Assembly: GCA_034437655.1 (NCBI GenBank)
Contig: DAOTTU010000040.1
Coordinates: 1-64,000, forward strand
From: J027 sp034437655
Lineage (GTDB): Bacteria > Chloroflexota > Anaerolineae > Aggregatilineales > J027
Reading direction: 5' to 3'
DNA: 64,000 nt
Shown here: positions 1 through 9,443 of the stretch, in pieces
Numbering within the stretch: position 1 is the first letter of the stretch
Layout: every line of letters begins with the position of its first letter
Program-made: the position numbers and the translations under genes
Notes under the pieces: model-generated
Databases searched by the model: none
The model's input: the letters and a program-made list of their open reading frames with translations, nothing else
Told to the model about the DNA's origin: nothing

Positions 1-141
1 GTCCTCGTAGCTGGTGTACTGTGCATATTGCTTCAGACCGAGCGTCTTGGTGATAGCAGCCGTCAGTGTCGTCTTACCGTGGTCAACATGACCAATCGTG
101 CCGATGTTCACATGGGGCTTGCTGCGTTCGAATTGAGCCAT
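1..141 (-). CDS. tuf: Elongation factor Tu, N-terminal fragment
   Basis: The first 47 residues of EF-Tu are encoded, starting at an ATG at 139-141; the rest lies beyond the left edge. EF-Tu delivers aminoacyl-tRNA to the ribosome in a GTP-dependent way. The visible part holds the start MAQFERSKPHVNIGTIGHVD and the P-loop GHVDHGKTTLT. It follows fusA by 19 bases in the canonical rpsL-rpsG-fusA-tuf order, so it is the distal gene of the str operon. An AGGAG-like stretch precedes the start. Identity is certain; only the length is unknown. Confidence 0.97.
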   Translation of the reverse strand, partial: MAQFERSKPHVNIGTIGHVDHGKTTLTAAITKTLGLKQYAQYTSYED

Positions 142-160
142 CAGAAACTCTCCTTATCTT

Positions 161-2257
161 TTAACCTTTGATAATTTCATCCGCAACGTTCTGCGGAACA
201 GGCTGATATTTATCGAATTCCATGCTGAAGCTACCGCGCCCCTTCGTTGAGTTGCGCAAGTCGGTGGTGTAACCGAACATTTCAGCCAGCGGAACAGTTG
301 CTTTCACAAGCGAAACACCATCACCACGTGGTTCCATACCCTGAATGATGGCACGGCGCGAAGACAACCCACCGACAACATCGCCAGTGTGTTCGTCTGG
401 CACAACCACTTCAACTTTCATGGTCGGTTCCATCAGGATGGGGCCACCCTTTTGCACGCCTTCTTTCAGGCACATAGACCCCGCCACCTTGAAGGCCATT
501 TCGCTAGAGTCCACATCGTGCATTGCACCGTCAACCAGACGCGCACGCAAGCCAACCACAGGATAACCAGCAATGACGCCACCTGTCATAGCATCACGCA
601 TACCAGATTCAGTCGCCCGAATAAATTCACGGGTGATTGAACCACCACGGATGACATCTTCAAAAACCAACGGTTCATCAGTTTCGCTTTGCTCGTCTTC
701 TGGAATCGGTTCGAATTCCACAACAACGCGCGCAAACTGACCGGAACCACCCGTCTGACGCTTGAAAGTGGTGTCAATACGGGTTTCACGGGTGATCGTT
801 TCGCGATATGACACGCGCGGACGCCCAACCGTTGCTTCGACTTTCCATTCACGCAACATGCGGTCAACCAGCACTTCAAGGTGAAGCTCGCCCATGCCAG
901 CAATGATTGTTTGGCCGAGTTCCTGGTCTACCGAAACGGTGAAGGTCGGATCTTCATCTGCCAGGGCGCGGAGTGCTTTACCCATTTTGTCCTGGTCAGC
1001 TTTGGACGCAGGTTCAATCGCAACCTGAATCACGGGTTCTGGGAACTTGATCTTCTCAAGGATGATCGGATCATCTGGATCAGACAATGTGTCGCCAGTG
1101 AAGGTTTCCTTGAGTCCGAGTGCAGCCGCGATATCGCCAGCCTGTACAGCTTCAACATCTTCACGGTGGTCCGCAAACATCCGCACCAAACGACCGATAC
1201 GTTCGCGCTTGTCTTTGGTCGTGTTCATTGCATATGAGCTGGCTTCAAGAACACCGCTATAGACACGGAAGAATGCCAGACGCCCAACGTATGGGTCAGA
1301 CACAATCTTGAAGACCAATGCCGCCAATGGTTCGTCATTCTGTGGGCGACGCGGGACACGCTCACCATCTTCCTGACCGGGGATAACACCCATAACAGGC
1401 GGCACATCTAACGGTGAGGGCAGGTAGGCAACCACTGCATCAAGCATCGCCTGCACGCCTTTGTTCTTCAGCGCAGAACCACATAACACCGGCTGAATAC
1501 TGCCAGCAATCGTGGCTGCGCGTAACGCACTGACAAGTTCTTCTTGTGAGATTTCTTCTTCCATCAGGTATTTCTCAAGCAAGAACTCATCATTTTCAAC
1601 GATGGATTCGATCATTACGTGGCGTGCCTGCGCAACCATCTCAGCATGTTCTTCGGGGATCGGCTGGCGCTCAATGGCTGTACCGAGGTCATCCCCATAT
1701 GTAATGAGTTCTTCAGTGATCAAGTCAAAGATCCCTGCAAAGTCATTACCAGCCCCCAGCGGCACCTGAATGCGAACTGGGCTTGCATTCAAGCGATCCT
1801 TCAACATCTCGATGCAACGGTCATAGTCTGCACCTGTGCGGTCCATTTTGTTGACAAAACAGATGCGCGGCACGTTGTACTGGTCAGCCTGACGCCAAAC
1901 CGTTTCGGACTGGGGTTCGACACCCGCTACACCGTCGAAGACGACAACACCACCGTCAAGCACACGCAAGCTACGCTGCACTTCGGCAGTGAAGTCAACG
2001 TGGCCGGGGGTGTCGATGATGTTAATCTGGTGCCCGTTCCAGGCGGCGGTTACGGCTGCTGATGTAATGGTGATACCACGTTCTTGTTCTTGTGCCATGT
2101 AGTCAGTCGTTGCGTTACCATCGTGGACTTCACCAATACGGTGGATGTTCCCGGTATAGTAGAGAATGCGCTCTGTCGTAGTGGTTTTACCCGCATCGAT
2201 GTGCGCGATGATCCCAATATTGCGTACTTTTTGCAGATCAAGTTTCTTGATGGCCAT
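161..2257 (-). CDS. fusA: Elongation factor G
   Basis: 698-residue translational GTPase that drives ribosomal translocation and, with RRF, ribosome recycling in the cytoplasm. The G-domain motifs are intact: P-loop AHIDAGKTTTTE near residue 18, DTPGHVDF near 83 and NKMD near 137. The domain IV segment (SYRETI) and the C-terminal domain V are complete. Length equals the usual bacterial EF-G. It lies between rpsG and tuf in the str operon and is read from the same upstream promoter near 3425. Nothing odd was seen. Confidence 0.98.
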   Translation of the reverse strand: MAIKKLDLQKVRNIGIIAHIDAGKTTTTERILYYTGNIHRIGEVHDGNATTDYMAQEQERGITITSAAVTAAWNGHQINIIDTPGHVDFTAEVQRSLRVLDGGVVVFDGVAGVEPQSETVWRQADQYNVPRICFVNKMDRTGADYDRCIEMLKDRLNASPVRIQVPLGAGNDFAGIFDLITEELITYGDDLGTAIERQPIPEEHAEMVAQARHVMIESIVENDEFLLEKYLMEEEISQEELVSALRAATIAGSIQPVLCGSALKNKGVQAMLDAVVAYLPSPLDVPPVMGVIPGQEDGERVPRRPQNDEPLAALVFKIVSDPYVGRLAFFRVYSGVLEASSYAMNTTKDKRERIGRLVRMFADHREDVEAVQAGDIAAALGLKETFTGDTLSDPDDPIILEKIKFPEPVIQVAIEPASKADQDKMGKALRALADEDPTFTVSVDQELGQTIIAGMGELHLEVLVDRMLREWKVEATVGRPRVSYRETITRETRIDTTFKRQTGGSGQFARVVVEFEPIPEDEQSETDEPLVFEDVIRGGSITREFIRATESGMRDAMTGGVIAGYPVVGLRARLVDGAMHDVDSSEMAFKVAGSMCLKEGVQKGGPILMEPTMKVEVVVPDEHTGDVVGGLSSRRAIIQGMEPRGDGVSLVKATVPLAEMFGYTTDLRNSTKGRGSFSMEFDKYQPVPQNVADEIIKG

Positions 2258-2303
2258 TTACGTCAGCTTTCCCCTGTTGAACAACTCAATTAGGATGATC
2301 AAA

Positions 2304-2774
2304 CTACCATTTGTAGTGAGCGAAGGCGCGGTTGGCTTCGGCCATGCGATGTGTATCTTCTTTCTTCTTCATCGCTGTGCCCTGGTTATTCGCGGCGTCC
2401 ATCAGTTCAGCCGCCAGTTTTTCAGACATACTCCGCCCGTTGCGTGCGCGTGCCGCTGCAAGCAGCCACCGCATCGCCAAAGAGCGGGCACGGTCTGGGG
2501 GTACTTCAACGGGAACCTGGTAAGTCGAACCACCGACGCGGCGTGGTTTTACTTCAACGGCAGGGGTCACATTACGTAACGCCTGTTCAAAGACTTCCAG
2601 AGGGTCACGCTTAGCACGATCTTCAATAATATCCATCGCGTCATACATAATGCGCATCGCAGTACTACGCTTGCCATCATACATCATGCGGTTAACAAAC
2701 ATAGTGATGACCGGGCTACCATAGCGCTGATCGGGGTATACTTTCCGCTTGGACGGACTTTTACGACGTGGCAT
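2304..2774 (-). CDS. rpsG: 30S ribosomal protein S7
   Basis: 156 residues, the standard length. S7 nucleates assembly of the 30S head by binding the 3' domain of 16S rRNA and contacts E-site tRNA. The typical segments RRKSPSKRKVYPDQRYGS, FVNRMMYDGKRSTA and the C-terminal KKKEDTHRMAEANRAFAHY are present. It sits 22 bases downstream of rpsL and 46 upstream of fusA. In other bacteria S7 represses the str operon mRNA; whether it does here cannot be seen. Confidence 0.98.
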   Translation of the reverse strand: MPRRKSPSKRKVYPDQRYGSPVITMFVNRMMYDGKRSTAMRIMYDAMDIIEDRAKRDPLEVFEQALRNVTPAVEVKPRRVGGSTYQVPVEVPPDRARSLAMRWLLAAARARNGRSMSEKLAAELMDAANNQGTAMKKKEDTHRMAEANRAFAHYKW

Positions 2775-2796
2775 GTGGCTTTACTCCCTTTATCCT

Positions 2797-3216
2797 CTAC
2801 TTCTTCGGCCGCTTGGTGCCGTATTTACTACGCCCTTGCTCGCGTGCCTGCACACCGTCAGTGTCCAATGCACCACGCACAATATGGTAACGTACACCAG
2901 GAAGGTCTTTCACACGGCCGCCACGCACCAGCACGACACTGTGTTCTTGCAGGCTGTGCCCTTCACCGGGGATATAGGCTGTCACTTCAATTTGGTTCGA
3001 CAACCGCACACGCGCCACTTTACGCAACGCAGAGTTCGGCTTCTTAGGGGTCATCGTACGAACCAGCGTACACACACCACGTTTCTGCGGCGCGCCCTTC
3101 TTCTGACGTTTACGGCGCTGGGTATAGGCGTTGAAGGTATATTGCAACGCCGGTGCGGTACTCTTCTTATACTTTGGCTTGCGACCTTTGCGCACAAGCT
3201 GATTGATAGTAGGCAT
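2797..3216 (-). CDS. rpsL: 30S ribosomal protein S12
   Basis: 139 residues. S12 sits at the decoding centre interface and controls accuracy. The PKKPNSALRK loop around residue 55 and the GEGHSLQEHSVVLVRGGRVK segment around 85-104, where streptomycin-resistance substitutions occur in other species, are both present with the conserved lysines. The chain is at the long end of the family because of a basic insertion (QRRKRQKKGAPQKRG) before the first conserved loop, as in several non-proteobacterial S12 proteins. First gene of the str operon, preceded by a roughly 200-base leader. Confidence 0.98.
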   Translation of the reverse strand: MPTINQLVRKGRKPKYKKSTAPALQYTFNAYTQRRKRQKKGAPQKRGVCTLVRTMTPKKPNSALRKVARVRLSNQIEVTAYIPGEGHSLQEHSVVLVRGGRVKDLPGVRYHIVRGALDTDGVQAREQGRSKYGTKRPKK

Positions 3217-3300
3217 TACGTTCTCCGAATTATCTACTCTAAAAATCTGGCCAGATTAGTAGATGCACCAGCCTTTGAGTGAACCTGTCTTATCACACAA

Positions 3301-3338
3301 CTTGAGGCTACCCGCAAAAAAAGGCAGCCTCAAGGCTA
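3301..3338 (-). promoter_or_regulatory. Competing hairpins in the str operon leader (attenuator-like)
   Basis: Read on the minus strand, AGCC-TTGA-GGCT (3337 to 3326) is followed closely by seven T (3322 to 3316), which resembles a small intrinsic terminator. The same CTTGAGGCT segment (3334-3326) is also an exact 9-base complement of AGCCTCAAG at 3309-3301, giving a stronger alternative hairpin that removes the terminator stem. The site lies between the predicted promoter and rpsL. It may also act as the terminator of the upstream membrane-protein gene. Function is inferred. Confidence 0.45.
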
Positions 3339-3420
3339 TGGACTTTTTCAATTCCGCGCACATTGCCTTGCTATAGGCGCAAGGGTGTCACGGCCCGGGT
3401 TCTCTCTTAGCGTTAGACGG

Positions 3421-3450
3421 TTATAGTAACACACTAAAACCGGGTGTCAA
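3421..3450 (-). promoter_or_regulatory. str operon promoter
   Basis: On the minus strand a perfect -35 TTGACA (3450-3445) is followed after 16 bases by TACTAT (3428-3423), or after 18 bases by CTATAA (3426-3421). This matches a sigma-70-type promoter and is placed about 200 bases before rpsL, downstream of the stop of the 3480-4454 gene. It is among the best promoter matches in the window, as expected for translation genes. Confidence 0.7.
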
Positions 3451-3479
3451 GGCTTTATCATCGGCTTCGCAAGGAACCC

Positions 3480-4454
3480 CTATGCACCGGGTGGTCGGGC
3501 GCTGCCAGCTTCAGCCGCTGCTTCTTCAATAGTGGCACGGGGGTCAGGGCGGGCTGGTGGGTCAGCCAGTGGCAACGTAATATTGTATACCGACGGCATG
3601 AGTTCACCTCTGGGAATAGGGGTATTGCTGCCCGGTTCACGACCACTGCTGGTGCGCGGTTTAGTCACGCGCTCAGGGCCACTGTAGTCCATCTTGAAGC
3701 CACGGATGCGCTCCAGGGTGTCCTCAGTTATTCCCAACAACAAAATAACAACGATGTCGATACTCAGGATAATTAACAGTGAGGCGGTCACCAGTTCAAG
3801 CCCTTCTCGGATGGGCCCGGTATAGGTCTCGATGAGTACTTCATCCAGCCCCAAAACCAAAAACACGACAGACACCCCACCAATAGCCAGCAGCACAAAC
3901 TCCCAGCCTTCGCGGTCTTCACGGGTCGGCACCATGCCATTTGTCAGTGCAAACAAGACGTACAGCCATAGCCAAAAATCGGGTGTGTTGAACTGGTCTT
4001 GAATGGCACCGCCCACATTCCGCAATTCACTGCTGTTAAAGGCGTCTATGAGGCTGTAGAGGTCAAGGATCTGTGTCGAAATAAGATAAAAAATGATGGC
4101 TGCCACGAAGAACGGCGCACCGCCGACAATACTGATGCGTATGCGGTCAGTTTTCTTCTTATCAATGGTCACAAAGTCGTAGCGCACAGTGCCGTTTTCT
4201 TGCGGCTGTAGACGCACCTCTAGCTTTTTGATTGGCACATTCAAGATGCCGCATACGAAATACTGAACGAGTTCGTGCAAGACGACTGCCGGGAAAAATA
4301 TCAGGTAGTAGAAGCCCGTGGCAGAGCCTTTATCCCCTGTGAGGAGGTACCCAACCCCAAACATATGCTGGTGAATCCAACGTTCAGCCGCAACCAGCGG
4401 CAACACCACAAACAGCAGCGTTACCCACGGCGTAATGAGGTCAATGATGTCCAT
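3480..4454 (-). CDS. M50-like integral membrane protein with HExxQ motif
   Basis: 324 residues with about six hydrophobic segments. The helix around residues 52-71 contains HELVQ (H60, E61, Q64) where M50 site-2 proteases have HExxH. A later segment NGMVPTREDREGW resembles the second-motif region (N..P....D/R) of M50B-type membrane proteins. From this I infer a member or degenerate relative of that family; with Gln in place of the second zinc His, protease activity is doubtful. The last 75 residues form a Pro-rich cytosolic tail. It starts 41 bases after tpiA and is probably the last gene of the gap-pgk-kinase-tpiA operon. Confidence 0.55.
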   Translation of the reverse strand: MDIIDLITPWVTLLFVVLPLVAAERWIHQHMFGVGYLLTGDKGSATGFYYLIFFPAVVLHELVQYFVCGILNVPIKKLEVRLQPQENGTVRYDFVTIDKKKTDRIRISIVGGAPFFVAAIIFYLISTQILDLYSLIDAFNSSELRNVGGAIQDQFNTPDFWLWLYVLFALTNGMVPTREDREGWEFVLLAIGGVSVVFLVLGLDEVLIETYTGPIREGLELVTASLLIILSIDIVVILLLGITEDTLERIRGFKMDYSGPERVTKPRTSSGREPGSNTPIPRGELMPSVYNITLPLADPPARPDPRATIEEAAAEAGSARPPGA

Positions 4455-4495
4455 CGGTCACCCGGCAACAGCCCGCAGTCACAAGATAATTGATG

Positions 4496-5263
4496 TTAGT
4501 TCTGGAGTTTCAGTGCGATTTGCACCATTTCCGTGAAAGCATCAGCCTTCAGTGAGGCTCCACCGATGAGACCGCCGTCAATGTCAGGCTGTTGCATCAA
4601 GGCTTCGCAGTTGGCAGGCTTCATACTGCCGCCATACAGAATGCGTGTTGCTTGCGCGACGTCATCGCCGTAAATATCACGCAGCGCCTTGCGAACCACA
4701 TCACCGATGATAGACTGCGCTTGCTCGGGTGTTGCTGTTTTGCCCGTGCCAATCGCCCAGATGGGTTCATAGGCTATCACGATATCTGCCATCTGTTCCG
4801 CAGAAATACCATCCAACGCTGCTCGAATCTGACGGTCGCACACGGCTTCGGTTTCACCGTTTTCATTTTGCTCGAGCGTCTCGCCCATCGCCACAATCGG
4901 CTTCAGACCATGTGCCAGCGCCGCCCTGGTTTTCAAGTTGACCAGTTCGTCGGTAACACCGAGGTATTGTCGGGTCTCAGAGTGACCAATAATCACATAG
5001 TCAACCAGACCAACAAGCATAGATGCAGACACGCTGCTGGTATAAGCGCCGCTTTCTTCGTGATGAACATCCTGCGCACCAAGTGCAATATCCGTATCAG
5101 CAAAGGCAGCTTGCATACCCGAGAGCGCGACATAAGCCGGGCACAATACCCGTTCTACCCCGCTCAGACCGTTCAATTGAGCTTTAATATCATTGGCAAA
5201 AGACACCGCTTCGGCTGGTGTTTTGTTCATTTTCCAGTTGCCAGCCATCATTGGTACCCGCAT
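4496..5263 (-). CDS. tpiA: Triosephosphate isomerase
   Basis: 255 residues, normal length. Interconverts dihydroxyacetone phosphate and glyceraldehyde 3-phosphate in the cytoplasm. Substrate lysine lies in GNWKMN (near residue 12), the electrophilic histidine in IIGHSETR (near 98), the catalytic glutamate in AYEPIWAIGTG (near 170), followed by flexible loop 6 and the phosphate-binding YGGSMKP motif. SD AAGGAG lies 9 bases before the ATG. It follows the Ser/Thr kinase by 27 bases, in one operon with pgk and gap. Confidence 0.97.
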   Translation of the reverse strand: MRVPMMAGNWKMNKTPAEAVSFANDIKAQLNGLSGVERVLCPAYVALSGMQAAFADTDIALGAQDVHHEESGAYTSSVSASMLVGLVDYVIIGHSETRQYLGVTDELVNLKTRAALAHGLKPIVAMGETLEQNENGETEAVCDRQIRAALDGISAEQMADIVIAYEPIWAIGTGKTATPEQAQSIIGDVVRKALRDIYGDDVAQATRILYGGSMKPANCEALMQQPDIDGGLIGGASLKADAFTEMVQIALKLQN

Positions 5264-5290
5264 TCGAATTTCTCCTTATTGGTTTATCTA

Positions 5291-8047
5291 CTAATTTCTT
5301 TCTTCAACGCCAAACGGTGGTCGGGGGTCACGTTGTGATTCTGTAGGAGCAACGCCCGCGCCTGAGTTGTACAGCGCGATTTTATTCTCCGCGCGCGTTT
5401 GTACCCAACTCGGCGCATCCGCAAAGGCAGCAGCCCGTTCCCAGTTCTCCAGCGCTTGGTCTGGTTGATCGCTGCTCTGGTAAAAATTGCCATATACCAG
5501 ATACAACTCAGCAAACCCAGGATCGTCAACCAGTGCTGCTTGAAGTAATGCTTCTACAGAATCCGTGACCCGCCAGTCGGGGCAAGCCCGTGCAAACGCT
5601 AGCGGACGCTCGGTGTCAATATCCGCACTCATAAACGATTGGGCCGTGACGATTTGCATAAAGGTAAAGTTCGGGAGTTCAGCGCGTGCCGTACAGAACA
5701 TCAGTGCATCTTCGACGGTGCTATTGACCGCGCGGTCATAGAGATAACCACCCGAAACCTCGCGTACAGTTTCATTCTCACCATCAATAAAATAGGCAAA
5801 TAAATGCGAAATCAGGGCCTGTTCACTATACCCCCGTGTAGCGAAAACCCCAGCCCAGTCCAGAATGATCGGACTATCACTTGATTGTATCTGGTTGCGC
5901 ACAATTGATTCAATTAGAATCTGCATCCCTGCCTCACGGTTCCCCGTTTCAAAACTGATGAGCGCACGTGCAAACTCAACTTCAACCGTGTCCGGGAAAT
6001 ACGCGGCATAGGTTTCAACCTCTGACTGGCTGAGACGGTTCTGCTCCGCAGCAAGTAGCATCTGCGTGTACAGATAGTCCCGGGCTGCTGCTTGAACATC
6101 CTCGTTGTCTGGGAAGCGCGTCATCGCTGCGATATAGACATCAGCGGCGGCCGCAGGTAGTTCATAGGCGTCCATAACGTTAGCCCAATATAACCAGCGT
6201 TCTGAAACTGCGTTTTCAGCCTCAGCGGTGCGTGTCTGTTCTAGCCATGTCATACCCGCTTCAGCGTTACCATCCTGGTAATTGATTAACGCTTCAGCAA
6301 ACAACACGTCAATGCTGTTGGGCAACGCTTCGGCATATAGATCAACATCTCGCTGAGTTAGCGCTTGATCCGCTATTAACCGGGCAAAGTGTTCATTGAG
6401 TTCAAGCACCGCCTCGTCATAGCCTTGCGTATCCTCGTCAGCACTCATCACCGCCAGCGCATAAAGATGCAGGCTCGCACTACTGAACCCATTATCTGCA
6501 TAAACATCTGCCCATGCCAGAACCGTCTCAACGTCGTCAGGTTGCGTTGCGTCGAGTTCTTCAATTAGCTCACGCGCCGCATCCGGTTCATCATCCTGGA
6601 GGACAAGTAGTGCCGTTGCAAGCACAATGTCAATTTCACGCGCACTATCAGGATTGCTAGCGCTAGCATAGTCCTCAAGGATTGTCGGCGTCAACTCGTT
6701 CTGCGCAGCCAGAGTGAGCAGGCTTATAGTGTCCTCACTTGCTGTGACATTTTCTCCGGCGACGATACGGTCGCGCACGTCGTCCCATTCTTCGGTAACA
6801 TGTGGTTCGTTCATTGCCCCCAGTACGATCGCACCCGACACCAGACACGAGACAATGAATACCAGACAGCCAGCAATCGTCCAGCCGTTTCCTGTCCGTT
6901 GTGCTGAATAGTCGATGGGCGCACCGGGAACCAACACACTGCCGCCCATCATTGGTGAGGGAACAGCCGGTGATGGTGTCGGCGTCGTTGGTGTGGGGGT
7001 GGGTGGTGCCGGGTAACCGACCTCACCCTGGGGCATTATCCGTGACCGCACCTGAGATTGACGCTCCGCCGCAGCACGGTCAACAGGGGTTGGGGTTATA
7101 ACCTCAATAGGAATACCATCAGCCGTTCTTGATGGATTAGCCGCTGAGGCAGACTGCGACTCTGAATGCTCTTCAAAGTCTTCACGCCGCAGCTTGTGAT
7201 GGCTAATTTCTTCCATCTCAGATTGCTGAACTGCGCGTGCAAAGGCGGCTGCCAGCTCTCCGGCTGTGTTGTAGCGTTGCGAGCGCTCCTTGTGCAACAC
7301 CTTGACCAGCACCCACTCTACCTCGGGTGGTACCCCCGGGTTGACCTGCGTCGGTAGCGGTAATGGTTTGTAGATGTGATCGTGGATGATTGTATAGGGT
7401 GTATCAGCGGTGAACGGTACGCGCCCCACCACAAGTTCATAAAGCACCACCCCCAACGAATAAATATCCGTTCCAGCATCAAGGTTACGGACACCCTTCG
7501 CTTGTTCAGGAGAAATGTATTGTGGCGTACCCAGCATCATGTCCGTACTGAGGGTAGACTCGCCGAGGCTTGCAATCCGTGCCAGTCCAAAGTCAGTCAG
7601 GTAGGGCCGTTCACGCTCATCAAGCATAATATTAGAGGGCTTCACATCACGGTGTAAGACATCATTTTGATGAGCGTAGTCTAAAGCACTCGCGACCGCA
7701 TTTAATACATCGGTTACTTCTTGCAAGGTCAACGGTCGGCTGCGCATGCGCTGTTTGAGGGTTTGCCCCCCCACATATTGCATCACCAGATATGGTTGAT
7801 TCTCAAAGGCCGCATAGTCAAAAATCGGGATGATGTTGGTATGCAGGAGCTTACCAACAATTTGAGCTTCGCGTTTGAAGCGCTCGAGGAATGTCTCGTC
7901 CTCACTTAAGGCGATATGCATCACTTTGACGGCGACGTGACGGTCCAACGCTTCATGGTAGGCTTTATACACGGTGGCCATCCCACCTTGCCCGAGCTTC
8001 TGTTCAATGCGATAGGGACCGACCTGCTGACCAATTGAGAATGCCAT
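5291..8047 (-). CDS. Ser/Thr protein kinase, single-pass membrane, with TPR-like outer domain
   Basis: 918 residues. A PknB-type kinase domain spans about residues 12-270: Gly loop GQGGMATVY at 19-27, ATP lysine K41, HRDVKPSN at 132-139 and DFG at 152-154, so it should be active. A Pro/Thr-rich linker (about 325-375) leads to one membrane helix around 388-410. The outer half, about 500 residues, is made of helical, Ala/Glu/Asp-rich TPR-like repeats and should face outside. It has no PASTA domain. Placed between pgk and tpiA, it may couple an outside signal to central metabolism, but that is inference from location. SD is weak. Confidence 0.9.
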   Translation of the reverse strand: MAFSIGQQVGPYRIEQKLGQGGMATVYKAYHEALDRHVAVKVMHIALSEDETFLERFKREAQIVGKLLHTNIIPIFDYAAFENQPYLVMQYVGGQTLKQRMRSRPLTLQEVTDVLNAVASALDYAHQNDVLHRDVKPSNIMLDERERPYLTDFGLARIASLGESTLSTDMMLGTPQYISPEQAKGVRNLDAGTDIYSLGVVLYELVVGRVPFTADTPYTIIHDHIYKPLPLPTQVNPGVPPEVEWVLVKVLHKERSQRYNTAGELAAAFARAVQQSEMEEISHHKLRREDFEEHSESQSASAANPSRTADGIPIEVITPTPVDRAAAERQSQVRSRIMPQGEVGYPAPPTPTPTTPTPSPAVPSPMMGGSVLVPGAPIDYSAQRTGNGWTIAGCLVFIVSCLVSGAIVLGAMNEPHVTEEWDDVRDRIVAGENVTASEDTISLLTLAAQNELTPTILEDYASASNPDSAREIDIVLATALLVLQDDEPDAARELIEELDATQPDDVETVLAWADVYADNGFSSASLHLYALAVMSADEDTQGYDEAVLELNEHFARLIADQALTQRDVDLYAEALPNSIDVLFAEALINYQDGNAEAGMTWLEQTRTAEAENAVSERWLYWANVMDAYELPAAAADVYIAAMTRFPDNEDVQAAARDYLYTQMLLAAEQNRLSQSEVETYAAYFPDTVEVEFARALISFETGNREAGMQILIESIVRNQIQSSDSPIILDWAGVFATRGYSEQALISHLFAYFIDGENETVREVSGGYLYDRAVNSTVEDALMFCTARAELPNFTFMQIVTAQSFMSADIDTERPLAFARACPDWRVTDSVEALLQAALVDDPGFAELYLVYGNFYQSSDQPDQALENWERAAAFADAPSWVQTRAENKIALYNSGAGVAPTESQRDPRPPFGVEERN

Positions 8048-8145
8048 GATATGCGTGTTTTGCTCCTGAGCTTTTAGGGTAAGTTGCCGACGTTGGCACG
8101 CTTGTCTGTCAGCGCCGACAACACTTCACTTGTCCCTCGAAGCAC

Positions 8146-9336
8146 CTATTCCTTGTCGTTAAGTGCTACAACACCGGGTAGTTGTCGCCCTTCTAACAAT
8201 TCAAGGCTAGCCCCACCGCCAGTGCTGATATGCGTCATTTTATCTGCCAGCCCAGCCTGGGTCACTGCTGCCGCCGAATCCCCACCACCAATAATGGTTG
8301 AAACACCTTTATCTGTAATCGAAGCGAGTGTTTCGGCCAGTTCAAGCGTGCCTTTTGCAAAATTGGACATCTCAAACACGCCCATCGGGCCGTTCCAGAC
8401 GACAGTTTTCGCTTCTTTCAACACTTCTTGAAAGGCACGGATTGCCCCGCTACCAATATCCAGAATACGCCACCCAGACGGGACATCTTCGTCGGCAGGA
8501 ATCGACATCACCTTTGCATTATTATCAAAAGCATCAGCAATCACGACTTCACGTGGCAGCAACAACTTATCGCCAGCTTCTGCGAGTATATTCTTCGCCG
8601 TCTGTAAAGCATCATCTTCAGCGAGTGAGTCACCGATGTTGACACCCTTTGCCTTCAAGAACGTGTTGGCCATACCACCACCGATGAGCAAACGATCTGC
8701 TTTGGTCAATAATGTCTGAATGACCTCAATCTTGTCTGAGACTTTCGCCCCGCCGAGAATAGCCACAAAAGGCCGCGCCGGGTCTTCGACCGCATTTACC
8801 AGAAAGTCGAGTTCTTTTTCCATCAAAAAGCCCGCAACGGCTGGCAGATGGTCGGCAACACCTGTTGTGCTGGCATGGGCGCGGTGTGCTGACCCGAATG
8901 CGTCATTAACATATACGTCGCCATGCCTGGCAAGTTGCCTGGCAATTTCTGCATCATTTTTCTTTTCGCCAGCATGGAAGCGTGTGTTTTCCAGAAGTAA
9001 AACCTGACCACGCGGTAGTTCAGCAACGGCCTCATCAGCCTTTTGCCCGATACAATCTTCTACAAATTCAACGTTAACGCCCAGGTGTTGTTGCAAAACT
9101 GGCACCACGGGCCGCAATGAAAACTCTGGTTTGGCTTCACCCTTCGGACGCCCCAGATGTGACATCAAGACGATACCACGTGGTTCCTGCTCAAGAATGT
9201 ATTTGAGCGTCGGAATTGCCGCACGAATACGTGTGTCATCCGTCACAGTTTCGCCATCCAACGGAACGTTAAAGTCAACGCGCACCAGCACGCGCTTATT
9301 CTTCATATCAATATCACGCACAGTTTTTTTGTTCAT
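8146..9336 (-). CDS. pgk: Phosphoglycerate kinase
   Basis: 396 residues, normal length. Transfers phosphate from 1,3-bisphosphoglycerate to ADP in glycolysis. Visible hallmarks are RVDFNVPLDG near 19-28, the substrate-binding HLGRPKG near 60, the hinge and nucleotide-binding GGAKVSDKI and the C-terminal GGGDSAAAV loop. SD AAGGAAA precedes ATG. It follows gap by 107 bases containing a stable hairpin and is followed by the kinase gene after 98 bases. Confidence 0.97.
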   Translation of the reverse strand: MNKKTVRDIDMKNKRVLVRVDFNVPLDGETVTDDTRIRAAIPTLKYILEQEPRGIVLMSHLGRPKGEAKPEFSLRPVVPVLQQHLGVNVEFVEDCIGQKADEAVAELPRGQVLLLENTRFHAGEKKNDAEIARQLARHGDVYVNDAFGSAHRAHASTTGVADHLPAVAGFLMEKELDFLVNAVEDPARPFVAILGGAKVSDKIEVIQTLLTKADRLLIGGGMANTFLKAKGVNIGDSLAEDDALQTAKNILAEAGDKLLLPREVVIADAFDNNAKVMSIPADEDVPSGWRILDIGSGAIRAFQEVLKEAKTVVWNGPMGVFEMSNFAKGTLELAETLASITDKGVSTIIGGGDSAAAVTQAGLADKMTHISTGGGASLELLEGRQLPGVVALNDKE

Positions 9337-9360
9337 TATGAAAGTGTTTTCCTTTTGTAA

Positions 9361-9424
9361 AATGCTGACAGTCTAAGCACAGAGAGCGAGGGCCGAATGT
9401 GGTCATCAGCCCTCGTTTAGCATT
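9361..9424 (-). promoter_or_regulatory. Stem-loop between gap and pgk
   Basis: CGAGGGC (9387-9393) pairs exactly with GCCCTCG (9409-9415), and outer arms AATGCT (9361-9366) and AGCATT (9419-9424) pair too, giving a nested hairpin. No T-tract follows on either strand, so it is more likely an RNA-stability or processing element that sets gap versus pgk levels than a terminator. Confidence 0.5.
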
Positions 9425-9443
9425 TGAAAGAATGTTGCCTGGC

